A stretch of 57,787 bases of DNA from Moraxella sp. Lineage in GTDB: Bacteria > Pseudomonadota > Gammaproteobacteria > Pseudomonadales > Moraxellaceae. The notes beneath the pieces were generated by a model. It was not told the DNA's origin. It saw only the letters and a list, made by a program, of their open reading frames with translations, and searched no databases. Position 1 is the stretch's first letter, and each line of letters starts with the position of its first letter. The stretch is taken from positions 1-57,787 of the forward strand of contig JAUMYZ010000013.1 of assembly GCA_030528385.1 (NCBI GenBank), in the 5' to 3' direction. Below are positions 43,777 through 52,933 of this stretch, piece by piece. A program made the translations under genes and the position numbers.

Positions 43777-44541
43777 TTAAAGAGTGGCGGCAAAATAATC
43801 GGTCGTCAACAAATACACAACCATGGTGATGGCGTTATTGACGATGTGCAAAAACATCGCCAACAGCAGTCCATAGCGAACTTTGACATAGCTAAAAAAT
43901 AAGGCGATGACAAAAATCAGCAGCAGCCCATACCAATCATACTGAAAATGCACCAAGGCAAACAAGGCGCTGCTGACAATGCCAGCGCCAATGATTGAGT
44001 GCCGACTGGGCTTGTCGGAGCGGGGTTTTGGGCGCGCCAACACTTCAAAAATCACCCCACGAAAAATCAGCTCTTCGTAAATGGGCGCGACCACCACCAC
44101 CGCAAACACCATCGGCCACAACGAGTGTGTGTCAAGCAAAGCGTCCATAAATGCCATCGGTTCTTTGTTGAGCAGCTCGGTCGTGTGCTTGATGATGAAC
44201 AACAAAACCAGCAACAACAACAAAGCAGCACAGCCTTGTTGTGGCATAAATGCGCGTATGCCCAAAAATTGCTTGCTTTTTGTCCAAGTTTTTGTTTTAA
44301 GAGCCACCCCAAACAAAGAAATACCACTTAAGATGATGGCACTGAATAAGACCGAACAAGCAACCACCGTGCCATTTTGGCTGCCTTGTGATAATAGGCT
44401 TTCTGTGTCCAGCGCGCCAAAATACAAACGCGCCGCCAAATAAACGCCTACAGACTGTAAGACGACCATCAAGACCACATACATGGCGCAGATGGCGGTC
44501 ATGGACAGCATAGAAAAAGTTGGCAAAGTTTGGTTTTTCAT
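43777..44541 (-). CDS. CPBP-family intramembrane metalloprotease
   Basis: 254 aa from [11 protein letters not shown]. About seven membrane segments. The glutamic protease motifs are [16 protein letters not shown] (EExxxR), [10 protein letters not shown] and [11 protein letters not shown]. The family (Abi/CAAX-protease-like) includes bacteriocin self-immunity proteins and membrane quality-control proteases; the substrate is unknown here. The start overlaps the stop of the upstream hydrolase gene, implying co-expression. Confidence 0.85.
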   Translation of the reverse strand: MKNQTLPTFSMLSMTAICAMYVVLMVVLQSVGVYLAARLYFGALDTESLLSQGSQNGTVVACSVLFSAIILSGISLFGVALKTKTWTKSKQFLGIRAFMPQQGCAALLLLLVLLFIIKHTTELLNKEPMAFMDALLDTHSLWPMVFAVVVVAPIYEELIFRGVIFEVLARPKPRSDKPSRHSIIGAGIVSSALFALVHFQYDWYGLLLIFVIALFFSYVKVRYGLLLAMFLHIVNNAITMVVYLLTTDYFAATL

Positions 44542-45401
44542 GTGCTGTGCTGACAAATTGTCTTTAAAACCAGTTTGGCGGTCGCTTGCGGGTATTCAAG
44601 AGCAAACATGTGCGAGCCTTGAGTATAAAGCACAGCAATGCCCCAGCGCTGTTGGGCTTTTTGATAGGCGCCACGATGGGTAAAATAGCTGTCCTTGCCT
44701 GCGATGATGGTGCTCGGGCGATAAATGATGGGTTTGTGCAGCCAATACACAGATGGAATGGTGCGAAAAATCGCCAGTTCGTATTTTTTGGCGATGGCAA
44801 GGGTGAATGCGTCGTCTTGCTCAACAAAACCGTGCTGAATATACAAGTCAAAACAGCGTTTATCAAAACGAGTAAACAAGGTTTTGTGTTGTAGGTTTTG
44901 CTGGGCACTGTGGCGCGAGCCAAACACATCGCGGCGGTGTTTGGATTTGCCTGCAGGGTTGATTTTGTCCACAAAATAATGGGCATTGATGAGCGTGTCG
45001 GCAAGTTTGGCGCCTTGACAAAGCAAACTGTCTTTGCCCATCAATAAAGATGGGTCAAGCAGCACCGTTTGAGCGATGTGGGTGGGGTCTTTGTGCATGG
45101 CTTGTAAGGTGGTCATTGCGCCCACAGAGTGCCCAACCGCCACCAGTTTGGTTATACTGTGTTTTTGACAAACGTTCTCAATATTGTCAAGAACTTGCTG
45201 AGTCAATCCTTGCCAATGCTCATCAATGGGGTAGTTGGTATTTGTGCCCAGCAGTTCAATCGTCTCAATGCTAAAATACGGCTGCCAAAGCTCAAACAGT
45301 GGGGTATAAACTTTGGCAGGAAAGCCGTTGGCATGCACAAAATGCAAAACAGGTTTGTTGGTCAATGCAGACTTTGGCAAAGAATCAAGATGACGCAACA
45401 T
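44538..45401 (-). CDS. Alpha/beta hydrolase
   Basis: 287 aa from MLRHLDSLPKSALTNKPVLHFVHANGF; the frame runs on upstream but into a tRNA gene, so the upstream part is not coding. HFVHANGFPAKVY is the oxyanion-hole region. The nucleophile Ser is in VAVGHSVGAMT, and the late GSHMFALEYPQ supplies the His. A serine hydrolase or esterase of unknown substrate. It is followed closely by the CPBP protease. Confidence 0.85.
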   Translation of the reverse strand: MLRHLDSLPKSALTNKPVLHFVHANGFPAKVYTPLFELWQPYFSIETIELLGTNTNYPIDEHWQGLTQQVLDNIENVCQKHSITKLVAVGHSVGAMTTLQAMHKDPTHIAQTVLLDPSLLMGKDSLLCQGAKLADTLINAHYFVDKINPAGKSKHRRDVFGSRHSAQQNLQHKTLFTRFDKRCFDLYIQHGFVEQDDAFTLAIAKKYELAIFRTIPSVYWLHKPIIYRPSTIIAGKDSYFTHRGAYQKAQQRWGIAVLYTQGSHMFALEYPQATAKLVLKTICQHST

Positions 45402-45432
45402 GGCAATCCTTTTTGTGTGTTGTTTCGTCAAA

Positions 45433-45465
45433 CAAAAAACCTGCCATAAAGCAGGTCTTTTTTGG
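45433..45465 (-). terminator. Intrinsic terminator after tRNA-Leu
   Basis: ACCTGC-CATAAA-GCAGGT flanked by A6 and T6, so it terminates on the - strand just downstream of the tRNA. Confidence 0.85.
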
Positions 45466-45466
45466 A

Positions 45467-45551
45467 TGGTGGGGACGGAGAGACTCGAACTCTCACGGGT
45501 CGCCCCGCTGGAACCTAAATCCAGTGCGTCTACCAATTTCGCCACGTCCCC
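45467..45551 (-). tRNA. tRNA-Leu (UAG)
   Basis: 85 nt including an encoded CCA. The acceptor is GGGGACG paired with CGTCCCC. The anticodon stem CTGGA/TCCAG holds the loop TTTAGGT, so the anticodon is UAG (reads CUN). A long variable arm, the mark of a class II tRNA, and GTTCGAGTC in the T loop are present. Confidence 0.95.
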
Positions 45552-45625
45552 AAAGATAGCCACATTATAAAGCAAAAAATCTTAATGTCAAGGGGTTGAT
45601 AAATCAAGCCCCTTGGTTGTGGGTT

Positions 45626-47734
45626 TTAATAAGTGAAGTTTAGCCCAAGACGAAAATCTCTTCCTGCGCCTGGCAAAGCGTTAATCCCAGCGCGTTGCGC
45701 GTGGGGTTTGTAGTTTTTGTCAAAGGCGTTATTGATGGCAAAATTGACGTTCATGTTGTCTTTGCCATAGGGCTTATAATTGACATAAAAATCGTGTACG
45801 TCGTAGCCATCTCGCGTGATTTGGGCGCTGCCACCAGAAAGACGGCTTGGGGTGCCAACGGCTTCTTCTACCAAACGGCCACGCCAACCAAGCTCTATAT
45901 TTGGGTTGGCAAGCTGATAAGACAAGCCAGCCGTCCAGGTGCGCCCAGTTTGTACAGCCAGTGTGATATTGTCATGAACGCTGCCATAAATGTTGGGTTC
46001 ACTGTACGCCACCCCAATCCTTGCGGTCAGTGCTTGCTGTTTGTAAGCGGCGCCCAATTCATAGCCTTGATTTTTTAAAGAGCCACTATTGACAATAGCG
46101 CCATTTGCCACCCCAAAGGCGTTGTCCACTTTTTGCCAAAAATAACTGCCATTTGCCGAAAATTTGTCGCCATGATAATTAAAGCCAATCTCGGTATTGC
46201 GAGCCTTTTCAGGTTTAATGTTGCTGGCAATTTTAAGGGGGGCAAAACTTAAGGCGGCTTCTCTCATGCGCGCAGAACGCGTGGCGTAATACAAATTGGT
46301 GTTCAAGCTCAGGTTTGGGGTTGCTTGATAAATAAAGCCCAAACTTGGATTGAATTGACCATGTGAAGCACGATTGCCAAGACTGGGTTTAAAATTAAAA
46401 TAATCATAACGCAATCCTGCCGTTGCCGTAACAGCGCCCACATCGGCAATGCCTTCAAGATAAAGACCGGCGTCTGTTTTTTCTTGATGAACAACGCCTG
46501 CGGTCAGCTTATTTGGTTCAACCTTTTGATGGCGGTAATTCACGCCATATTTTAAGAAATATTTGTTGTCAATATTGCTGTCTAAATTGATATTGGCGCC
46601 ACGCGTCATGATTTTTGATGTGCCTGCAAGGCGTGGGTGCGAGTCTGGGGCAAACTGAGTGGCAACCGTCATCTGATAGACATTGGCTTGGGCTTTTTGC
46701 ACAAAACCCAGTTCTTTGGCTGCCCATTCAAGGTTGGTGGATTTGGTGGTATTTTTGCGATGAGTGGGGCTGTTGATGGCATCGTTTGATATGGCATTGC
46801 CGTTGGCGTCCAACAGATAATATGTGTCTTCTCCTTGTCTTTTTCCAGCAAATGCGCCCAATTTATAGCCAAGCGCTTTTTGTTCAGGACTCAAAGCAGA
46901 AACCACCGAGCTGCTTTGGCTAAAATCAAATTCTTCACGCAAAGCGCGGTTGCCTTTAATCAATTCATTGCGATGGGTGAGTACAAAGCGATGATTGTGC
47001 ACATCAACACCGACCTTTGCCAACAAACTGTGTTGGTCTTGGGCAGAGTTTTTTACAACGTTACTGCCCGCCAAATTGGCATAGCCACTGCCACCTTTAT
47101 AATTGCGACTGCTTACCCAGTTGCTTGCAAGCAGCGCATCAATATTTATCACCCCTTGTGTTTTGCCAAAGAGTGCCGCGCCATAAGAATGACCGGCATT
47201 GCTGCTATAACCTGCATTGACTTTGCCACCAAAGTTTTCATGCTTGCTATTTTCAAGCAAATCTTGCGCGTCCACAGTTTTGGCGATGATGGCGCCGCTG
47301 GTGGCGCCAATGCCAGCAGACGCAGAGCCTGCGCCTTTTTGTACGCTGACAATCTTAATCAACGCAGGGTCAAGCATGAATCTGCCTTGATGATGAAAAA
47401 TGTGTGAGTCGTGATAAGTATTGTCCACTTTTAGGTCAATTTGGTCTTGACCCATGCCGCGGATTGTCCACCACTGTGCCACACCCGTGCCACCACCAAA
47501 ATTGATGGCAGGCTCTTCATTGAGCAGACCACGCAAATCTGTCTCAGTACGCTTATTGGCAGTTTGTACAGTAACCACGTTGGTTTTGGCTTTGCTGCCT
47601 TGTCGGTCAAGTTTGATTACAAGTGTGTCCAGCTCCACATTGGGTTGGTCGTCAGCAATGGCGGCTTGAGAAATACAAATGCCTGTTATGGCTGCAACTA
47701 AGGGCAATTTTTTAATAAAAAGGTTGTTGTGCAT
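45626..47734 (-). CDS. frpB: TonB-dependent outer membrane receptor, FrpB/FetA/CopB family
   Basis: 702 aa. Signal peptide to about ISQAAIA-DD. The TonB box region is VELDTLVIK. The plug has LLNEEPAINFGGGTGVAQWWTIRGMGQDQIDLKVDN and GRFMLDPALIKIVSVQKGAGSASAGIGATSGAI, which closely follow neisserial FetA/FrpB. The barrel ends GAGRDFRLGLNFTY with the C-terminal aromatic. FetA takes up ferric enterobactin-type siderophores, and Moraxella CopB is the related surface antigen. A Fur-like box lies 80 bp upstream. The exact ligand cannot be read from sequence. Confidence 0.88.
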   Translation of the reverse strand: MHNNLFIKKLPLVAAITGICISQAAIADDQPNVELDTLVIKLDRQGSKAKTNVVTVQTANKRTETDLRGLLNEEPAINFGGGTGVAQWWTIRGMGQDQIDLKVDNTYHDSHIFHHQGRFMLDPALIKIVSVQKGAGSASAGIGATSGAIIAKTVDAQDLLENSKHENFGGKVNAGYSSNAGHSYGAALFGKTQGVINIDALLASNWVSSRNYKGGSGYANLAGSNVVKNSAQDQHSLLAKVGVDVHNHRFVLTHRNELIKGNRALREEFDFSQSSSVVSALSPEQKALGYKLGAFAGKRQGEDTYYLLDANGNAISNDAINSPTHRKNTTKSTNLEWAAKELGFVQKAQANVYQMTVATQFAPDSHPRLAGTSKIMTRGANINLDSNIDNKYFLKYGVNYRHQKVEPNKLTAGVVHQEKTDAGLYLEGIADVGAVTATAGLRYDYFNFKPSLGNRASHGQFNPSLGFIYQATPNLSLNTNLYYATRSARMREAALSFAPLKIASNIKPEKARNTEIGFNYHGDKFSANGSYFWQKVDNAFGVANGAIVNSGSLKNQGYELGAAYKQQALTARIGVAYSEPNIYGSVHDNITLAVQTGRTWTAGLSYQLANPNIELGWRGRLVEEAVGTPSRLSGGSAQITRDGYDVHDFYVNYKPYGKDNMNVNFAINNAFDKNYKPHAQRAGINALPGAGRDFRLGLNFTY

Positions 47735-47810
47735 GTTTTTACCTTAAAAATGAAACATAAGTAAACCAAGATGACATTTAAAAGAAACATTATAACATAA
47801 CATATTTTAA

Positions 47811-47827
47811 ATGAAAATTATTTTCAT
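47811..47827 (-). promoter_or_regulatory. Fur-like box upstream of the iron receptor
   Basis: ATGAAAAT-T-ATTTTCAT is a perfect inverted repeat with Fur-box character, in an AT-rich promoter region about 80 bp before the receptor start. It supports iron repression. Confidence 0.7.
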
Positions 47828-48092
47828 TCATATTGTATGGTGCGTGGGCAATACTCGCGTACTGATAAAAGGCTCTGGCATCATGTTGCCCATTCTTTTG
47901 GCGAGTGTGGTTCAAAAATCAATTTTAAGGGGGCTTCTAAGACAAAAAGGCTCAAGATAATACTTGACAAAAAATGCCGATTTTAGGCGTTTTTAAAAAC
48001 ACGGTTAATTTTTATTCAATTTTTTGACTTTTTGTATGATATCTAATAAAGTAATATTTTTAATTTTTAATCACAATATAAGAGTGTATGAA

Positions 48093-48128
48093 ATGACTGC
48101 ATCTGTAATGAATGCAAGCGATTTTTAG
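48093..48128 (+). pseudogene. 11-codon ORF, possible remnant of a deleted gene
   Basis: MTASVMNASDF then TAG. It follows a promoter-like pair (TTGACT-17-TAAAGT) and a 5' leader of some 40 nt. It is too short for an ordinary protein. It may be a leader peptide or the surviving 5' end of a lost gene. Confidence 0.25.
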
Positions 48129-48187
48129 GCTTTGTTCAAGGATTTTTGGCTTGCCGATTGGCACAGACTTTCATATGACAAGAAGCA

Positions 48188-48220
48188 AAAACCCTTGAAA
48201 TGCTTATATTTCAAGGGTTT
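48188..48220 (-). terminator. Intrinsic terminator after tRNA-Gly
   Basis: AAACCCTTGAAAT pairs with ATTTCAAGGGTTT around a 6-nt loop, followed on the - strand by TTTTT. Confidence 0.85.
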
Positions 48221-48225
48221 AAATT

Positions 48226-48301
48226 TGGAGCGGGAAACGAGATTCGAACTCGCGACCCCAACCTTGGCAAGGTTGTGCTCTACCAACTGAGCTATTCCCG
48301 C
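48226..48301 (-). tRNA. tRNA-Gly (GCC)
   Basis: 76 nt with encoded CCA. Acceptor GCGGGAA/TTCCCGC, D arm TAGCTCAGTTGGTAGAGCA, anticodon arm CAACC-TTGCCAA-GGTTG giving GCC, T loop GTTCGAATC. Confidence 0.96.
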
Positions 48302-48360
48302 ATGTGTCATGGCTGCGTATTATACCAATTTTTTGACATAGGTCAAGCGATTTTTAAAAA

Positions 48361-49035
48361 TCAGTTATTAAATACTTGTGTTATCCATTGTCCGATGTCC
48401 AACAGTTGTTGATTGCTCAGATGGTGCATGGCAGGATAGCTGCTAAAGACTGGTCGCAAGCCAAGCGCTTCTAAATGGGTTTTTGCCTGAACGCCCAGCG
48501 CCATCGGTACGACATCGTCATACATGCCATGGTCTATTTTAATGGCGATGTTTTTATTGATGATGGGTTGGTGAACTTGTTCTTTGGTGGCAAAGTAAGT
48601 GGACAATGCCAACAAACCCGCCAGTTTTTTGTTGTTGGTCAGCACGTTGTGATAAGCCACCGCACCACCTTGAGAAAAACCAGCGACGATGATGTTGGTG
48701 CTGGGCACGCCTTGTTGGATTTGTATGTCAATCAAAGTGTTGATGGCATTGCTTGACCAAACAATGTGGTCAATGTCCACTTGGCGCTCAACGCTCATTT
48801 CCAAAATGTCATACCAAGCGGGCATCACATAGCCACCATTGATGGTAACCGGCATTGATGGGGCTTGTGGAAAGACAAAGCGCACCGCCAAATCTTCGGG
48901 CAACTTTAAAGCTGGCACAAAAGGCACAAAATCATTGGCGCTGGCGCCTAGCCCATGCAATAAAATCACCGCCTTGTCAATGGGCTGCTGGCGGGGGTTG
49001 TGCTCTACGATGATGTGTTTTAGGGGACTTTGCAT
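48361..49035 (-). CDS. Carboxylesterase / acyl-protein thioesterase family hydrolase
   Basis: 224 aa, standard for the family. AVILLHGLGASANDFVPFVP forms the oxyanion region. The nucleophile is in IIVAGFSQGGAVAYHN, the Asp in DHGMYDDVVPMALG and the His in YPAMHHLSNQQ. It hydrolyses short-chain or acyl esters; the natural substrate is not known. A single gene between tRNA-Gly and the thiolase. Confidence 0.92.
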   Translation of the reverse strand: MQSPLKHIIVEHNPRQQPIDKAVILLHGLGASANDFVPFVPALKLPEDLAVRFVFPQAPSMPVTINGGYVMPAWYDILEMSVERQVDIDHIVWSSNAINTLIDIQIQQGVPSTNIIVAGFSQGGAVAYHNVLTNNKKLAGLLALSTYFATKEQVHQPIINKNIAIKIDHGMYDDVVPMALGVQAKTHLEALGLRPVFSSYPAMHHLSNQQLLDIGQWITQVFNN

Positions 49036-49134
49036 GGCGTTGGCTCAAAAATAACACTATTGTAACAAGTTTTGTTTGATTTACCAATCAAAAACACAAG
49101 CGGTTACACTTGTGTTGTTGGCAACTGGCTGGGT

Positions 49135-50421
49135 TTAGCGTGTCAAAATGCACGTTACGCCTTGTCCGCCTGCGGCGCAAATAGAAATCAGCGCACGCCC
49201 TGAGCCTTTTTGGGCAAGCAGTTTGGCAGCCGTTGCCAAAATACGCCCACCTGTGGCAGCAAAGGGGTGTCCAGCCGCCAGACTTGAGCCATTGACGTTG
49301 AGTTTGCTGCGGTCTATTGCGCCAAGTGCCTTGTCTAGCCCCAAGCGGTGCTTGCAAAAATTGGTATCTTCCCACGCCGCCAAAGTGGACAACACTTGCG
49401 AAGCGAAGGCTTCATGGATTTCATAAAAATCAAAGTCTTGCAGGGTTAAACCCGCTTTGGCGAGCATTTTGGGCACGGCATAAGTGGGCGCCATCAATAA
49501 GCCTTCGGTCAGTCCTTGTTTGCCCACAAAATCCACGGCGGCGGTTTGTTGGTGCGTCAAATACGCCAAAGGCTCATAACCATGCTGTTTTGCCCACGCG
49601 TCATTGGCAAGCAGCACCACAGACGCGCCATCGGTCAGGGGCGTGGAGTTGCCTGCGGTCATGGTGGGGTTGGCGTTTTTTTTGCCAAAAGCAGGTTTGA
49701 GTGCTGACAGTTTTTCAAGTGTGCCATCGGCGCGCAAATTGTTGTCGCGCGTCAAGCCTTTGTAAGGGGTCATTAAATCGTCAAAAAACCCTGTTTCATA
49801 AGCCCGATAAAGGTTTTTGTGGCTGGCTAGGGCAAGTTTGTCTTGGGCGGCTCGTGAAATGTTCCACTCAAGAGCGGTGATGGCTTGATGTTCGCCCATA
49901 GAAAGGTTGGTGCGCGGCTCACCATTTTGTGGAAAAGCCAACAAATCTTTGGGGTTGATGGTCGCCAACGCCGCCAAACGTTCTTTTAGATTTTTGGCGC
50001 TGCCCAAGCGCAGCAAAGATTTTCTTAGCCCATCGCCGAGTGCAATGGGCGCATCAGAAGTGGTGTCTGTCCCGCCTGCAATGCCACTGTCAATGATGCC
50101 CAATGCGATTTTATTGGCAACACAAAATGCCGCTTGCAAGCCTGTGCCACAGGCTTGTGAGATGTCATAAGCAGGTGTGGTGGGCGCAAGTTGAGTATTT
50201 AACAGCGCTTCTTTGCTTAGGTTCAAATCGCGACTGTGCTTAAGAACCGTGCCTGCCACCACTTCACCAATGTCTTTGTTTGCCAAATCAAAACGCGCCA
50301 CCAACCCTGCCAAAGCGGCACTTAACATGTCAATGTTGCTGGCGTCTGCATACACGCCATTGGAGCGAGCAAAAGGGATGCGATTGGCGCCGATGATGGC
50401 GACTTTGTGTGGTTGTTGCAT
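49135..50421 (-). CDS. Acetyl-CoA C-acyltransferase (thiolase)
   Basis: 428 aa. The acylated Cys is in ISQACGTGLQAAF, then EIHEAFASQVL, NVNGSSLAAGHPFAATGGRI and the second active Cys in ISICAAGGQGVT. The length and spacing fit FadI/acetyl-CoA acetyltransferase. It is divergent from a FabG-type reductase and a MaoC-type protein, a grouping seen in Acinetobacter and Pseudomonas. It probably works with them on beta-ketoacyl or hydroxyacyl thioesters. The direction of the pathway cannot be decided. Confidence 0.9.
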   Translation of the reverse strand: MQQPHKVAIIGANRIPFARSNGVYADASNIDMLSAALAGLVARFDLANKDIGEVVAGTVLKHSRDLNLSKEALLNTQLAPTTPAYDISQACGTGLQAAFCVANKIALGIIDSGIAGGTDTTSDAPIALGDGLRKSLLRLGSAKNLKERLAALATINPKDLLAFPQNGEPRTNLSMGEHQAITALEWNISRAAQDKLALASHKNLYRAYETGFFDDLMTPYKGLTRDNNLRADGTLEKLSALKPAFGKKNANPTMTAGNSTPLTDGASVVLLANDAWAKQHGYEPLAYLTHQQTAAVDFVGKQGLTEGLLMAPTYAVPKMLAKAGLTLQDFDFYEIHEAFASQVLSTLAAWEDTNFCKHRLGLDKALGAIDRSKLNVNGSSLAAGHPFAATGGRILATAAKLLAQKGSGRALISICAAGGQGVTCILTR

Positions 50422-50668
50422 GGCAGTTCCTTATTTGTCAAGTTTGCATTTGTTTTAAGCCAATGATTTTGATTGGGTTTTTATCAAAAATTGGCGTCTT
50501 GGTTTGGGTTTAGCTTATCATCATTTGTTGCAAAAAAGCAAAGGTTTGCTTAATTTATAGAAAATTGTTTTTTGAAAAATTTTTTGATAAACTTATTATT
50601 ATATATTGACTGCCATTTATTGGCTTTTATGGTAGAATATGGCAAGGTTAGTAACATAGGGAAGAAAA

Positions 50669-52027
50669 ATGAGCGACCGTTATGGCGAACTTGTACAATC
50701 GGGTTTGGGCAAGACTGTGGCAAAAAACCTTGGGTTGCCCATGCCAAGCAAACTTGACCGCTTTGAAGTGGGGCAACCTGTGCTTCGCGGCGAAGTGGTT
50801 CTTGGTGTCAGCGTGGGCAAAGACAAAGCGGTACAAAATGCGCTTTTGGCGGTATTAAACCGACTTGATGCCAAAATCACCACCCAAGACACATTGGCAC
50901 ATAAGCTCAGCGATGACAATGCGCGCTTTAAGGTGGTTATTTTTGATGCAACCAACATGACAAATGTCCAAGATTTGGCACAAGTGTATGAGTTTTTTCA
51001 TGCCATTGCTGGGCGCATTAAATCATCAGGACGCGTGGTGATTATTGGTCGGTCTGCGTGCTCTACAGGCTCAGACATTGGCTTTAGCCTTGCGCAGCGG
51101 GCACTGCTTGGTTTTGTCAAATCGCTTGCCAAAGAACTTAAAAAAGGCATCAGTGCCAACCTTTTATACACTCAAGTGGGCGCAGAAGCGCATCTTGAGC
51201 ACAGTTTGCACTTTTTGTTGTCTGCCAAATCGGCTTATGTGTCAGGTCAGCCCATTTATTTGCAACAAGGCGGCAAATCTGTTGCCGTGATTGACGATGC
51301 AAAACCGCTGAGCAGCAAAAAAATCTTGGTTACAGGTGCCAGTCGCGGTATTGGCAAAGCCATAGCCACGGTGTTGGCGCGCGATGGGGCGATTGTTTAT
51401 TGTTTGGACGTACCAGCCAATTTGGGGGAGTTACAAAAAGTCGCTGGCGATTTGGGGGGTCAAGCATTGCCTTTGGACATTGGCGATGATGGCGCGCCCG
51501 AGCAAATATTCAAAGCCTGTGGCGTGCTTGATGGGGTGGTGCATAACGCTGGCATCACGCGCGACAAAACCCTTGCCAAAATGAGCGCTGAGCAATGGCA
51601 CGCGGTGCTGGACATCAATTTGGGAGCGGTATATCGCATCAACGCACATTTGCTAAACAATCAAGGTCTGGCCGATGATGCGCGCGTCGTGTGTGTGTCG
51701 TCCATCTCAGGCATTGCTGGCAATTTGGGACAAACCAACTACGCTACCAGCAAAGCAGGCGTGATTGGATTGGTTGAAGCCACCGCCAAGGTTTTTGCTG
51801 GCTCAAAGCGTTGCATCAATGCCGTCGCCCCTGGTTTTATTGAAACCAAAATGACTGGCGCCATTCCTTTTGCCATTCGTGAAGCGGGCAGACGCATGAA
51901 CGCCATGAGTCAAGGCGGCGACCCTGTAGACGTTGCCGAAACCGTTGCTTGGTTGATGTCCCCCAAAGCAGGCGGACTAAATGGCAATGTCATTCGTGTG
52001 TGCGGGCACAGCATTTTGGGCGCATAA
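50669..52027 (+). CDS. FabG4-like 3-oxoacyl-ACP/CoA reductase
   Basis: 452 aa with two Rossmann-like halves. The N-terminal half (about 1-205) lacks an obvious catalytic triad. The C-terminal SDR half has ILVTGASRGIGKAIATVLARDG, VHNAGITRD, SSISGIAGNLGQTNYATSKAGVIGL (Ser-Tyr-Lys triad) and AVAPGFIETKMT. This double-length layout matches FabG4-type high-molecular-weight reductases. It reduces beta-ketoacyl thioesters. It is followed 37 bp later by the MaoC-like gene. Confidence 0.9.
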   Translation: MSDRYGELVQSGLGKTVAKNLGLPMPSKLDRFEVGQPVLRGEVVLGVSVGKDKAVQNALLAVLNRLDAKITTQDTLAHKLSDDNARFKVVIFDATNMTNVQDLAQVYEFFHAIAGRIKSSGRVVIIGRSACSTGSDIGFSLAQRALLGFVKSLAKELKKGISANLLYTQVGAEAHLEHSLHFLLSAKSAYVSGQPIYLQQGGKSVAVIDDAKPLSSKKILVTGASRGIGKAIATVLARDGAIVYCLDVPANLGELQKVAGDLGGQALPLDIGDDGAPEQIFKACGVLDGVVHNAGITRDKTLAKMSAEQWHAVLDINLGAVYRINAHLLNNQGLADDARVVCVSSISGIAGNLGQTNYATSKAGVIGLVEATAKVFAGSKRCINAVAPGFIETKMTGAIPFAIREAGRRMNAMSQGGDPVDVAETVAWLMSPKAGGLNGNVIRVCGHSILGA

Positions 52028-52064
52028 GAACCAAATCATCAACCAGCCAACAAAAAGGAATGTT

Positions 52065-52925
52065 ATGGCAAACCAGATTTTTAAAGAATTACCAAAAATG
52101 CACACCACGTATGCCAACGTGATAAGAAGCCTGATTCCCATTGGTGACAAACAAGCCAGCAGTTTGCCAACGACGGTCTATCAAGTTGAGCGACTGACCA
52201 TTGATGACGGTAATCTAAAAGAGTACAGAAAAATCTGTCAGTTTATTGACGATGGACGGGTGCCCGTTACCTATTTTGCGGTGTTGTCGCAGACCTTGCA
52301 GATGAATATGATGGCAAAAGAAGACTTCCCCTTTGCGATGTTGGGGCTGGTACACGTCAATAACAGCGTTACTCAGTATCGTCCTGTTTTTGATACCGAA
52401 ACTGCCAGCATGTCGGTTTGGCTTGAAAATCTTTTGACCCACGACAAGGGGCAGACCTTTGATTTTGTTACTCAAGTTATGGTTGATGGTGAATTGGTTT
52501 GGCAGGGCGTCTCTACGTATTTGTCGCGACAAAAGAGCAAAACGCGCTCCAAGCCCACCAGTCAACCCACAACGCAGGAGTTGCCACAGACATTGATGGG
52601 CTTCATTGATGTGCCCGAAGACATTGGCAGGCGTTATGCTTTTATTTCTGGGGATTTTAATTTGATTCATCTGCACCCACTGCCCGCCAGAGCGTTTGGC
52701 TTTGCCAGAGCCATTGCGCATGGCATGTGGTCAAAGGCGCGCAGTTTGTCGCAGTTTCATGAACTGCCCCGCGCTTATCGGGCAGATGTGGCATTTAAAT
52801 CGCCCATCTTTTTGCCAGCAAAAGTGGCTTTGTTTGCCCAAGACACCAGCAACGGCAAGGAATTTGCACTGTGCCACAGTGGGGGCGACAAAGTGCATTT
52901 GCTTGGCACAATCACCCATTTATAG
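52065..52925 (+). CDS. MaoC-like hotdog-fold dehydratase
   Basis: 286 aa from MANQIFKELPKM, with AAAGGAATGTT before the ATG. The C-terminal half has the hydratase 2 motif ISGDFNLIHLHPLPARAFGFARAIAHGMWS (Asp and His catalytic). The N-terminal half is a degenerate hotdog repeat. It is expected to hydrate or dehydrate enoyl thioesters after the FabG step. Second gene of the fabG-maoC-hydrolase operon. Confidence 0.88.
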   Translation: MANQIFKELPKMHTTYANVIRSLIPIGDKQASSLPTTVYQVERLTIDDGNLKEYRKICQFIDDGRVPVTYFAVLSQTLQMNMMAKEDFPFAMLGLVHVNNSVTQYRPVFDTETASMSVWLENLLTHDKGQTFDFVTQVMVDGELVWQGVSTYLSRQKSKTRSKPTSQPTTQELPQTLMGFIDVPEDIGRRYAFISGDFNLIHLHPLPARAFGFARAIAHGMWSKARSLSQFHELPRAYRADVAFKSPIFLPAKVALFAQDTSNGKEFALCHSGGDKVHLLGTITHL

Positions 52926-52933
52926 GCGCAGTG

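Larger units (their letters stand above)
47735..48187. other. Long intergenic region upstream of the iron receptor
   Basis: About 450 bp without a normal gene. It holds a Fur-like box (47811-47827), a terminator-like hairpin AAAAATGCC/GGCGTTTTT (about 47969-47995), a promoter-like TTGACT-17-TAAAGT (48024-48052) and an 11-codon ORF. It may be the scar of a deleted gene. Confidence 0.5.

Noticed and set aside
45402-45575. N-terminal extension of the alpha/beta hydrolase
   Set aside because: This open frame runs through tRNA-Leu and its terminator, so it cannot be coding; the ATG at 45401 is used instead.
48125-48310. 61-aa ORF on the - strand covering tRNA-Gly
   Set aside because: It is mostly the tRNA read as protein (GIAQLVEHNLAKVG), a common artefact.
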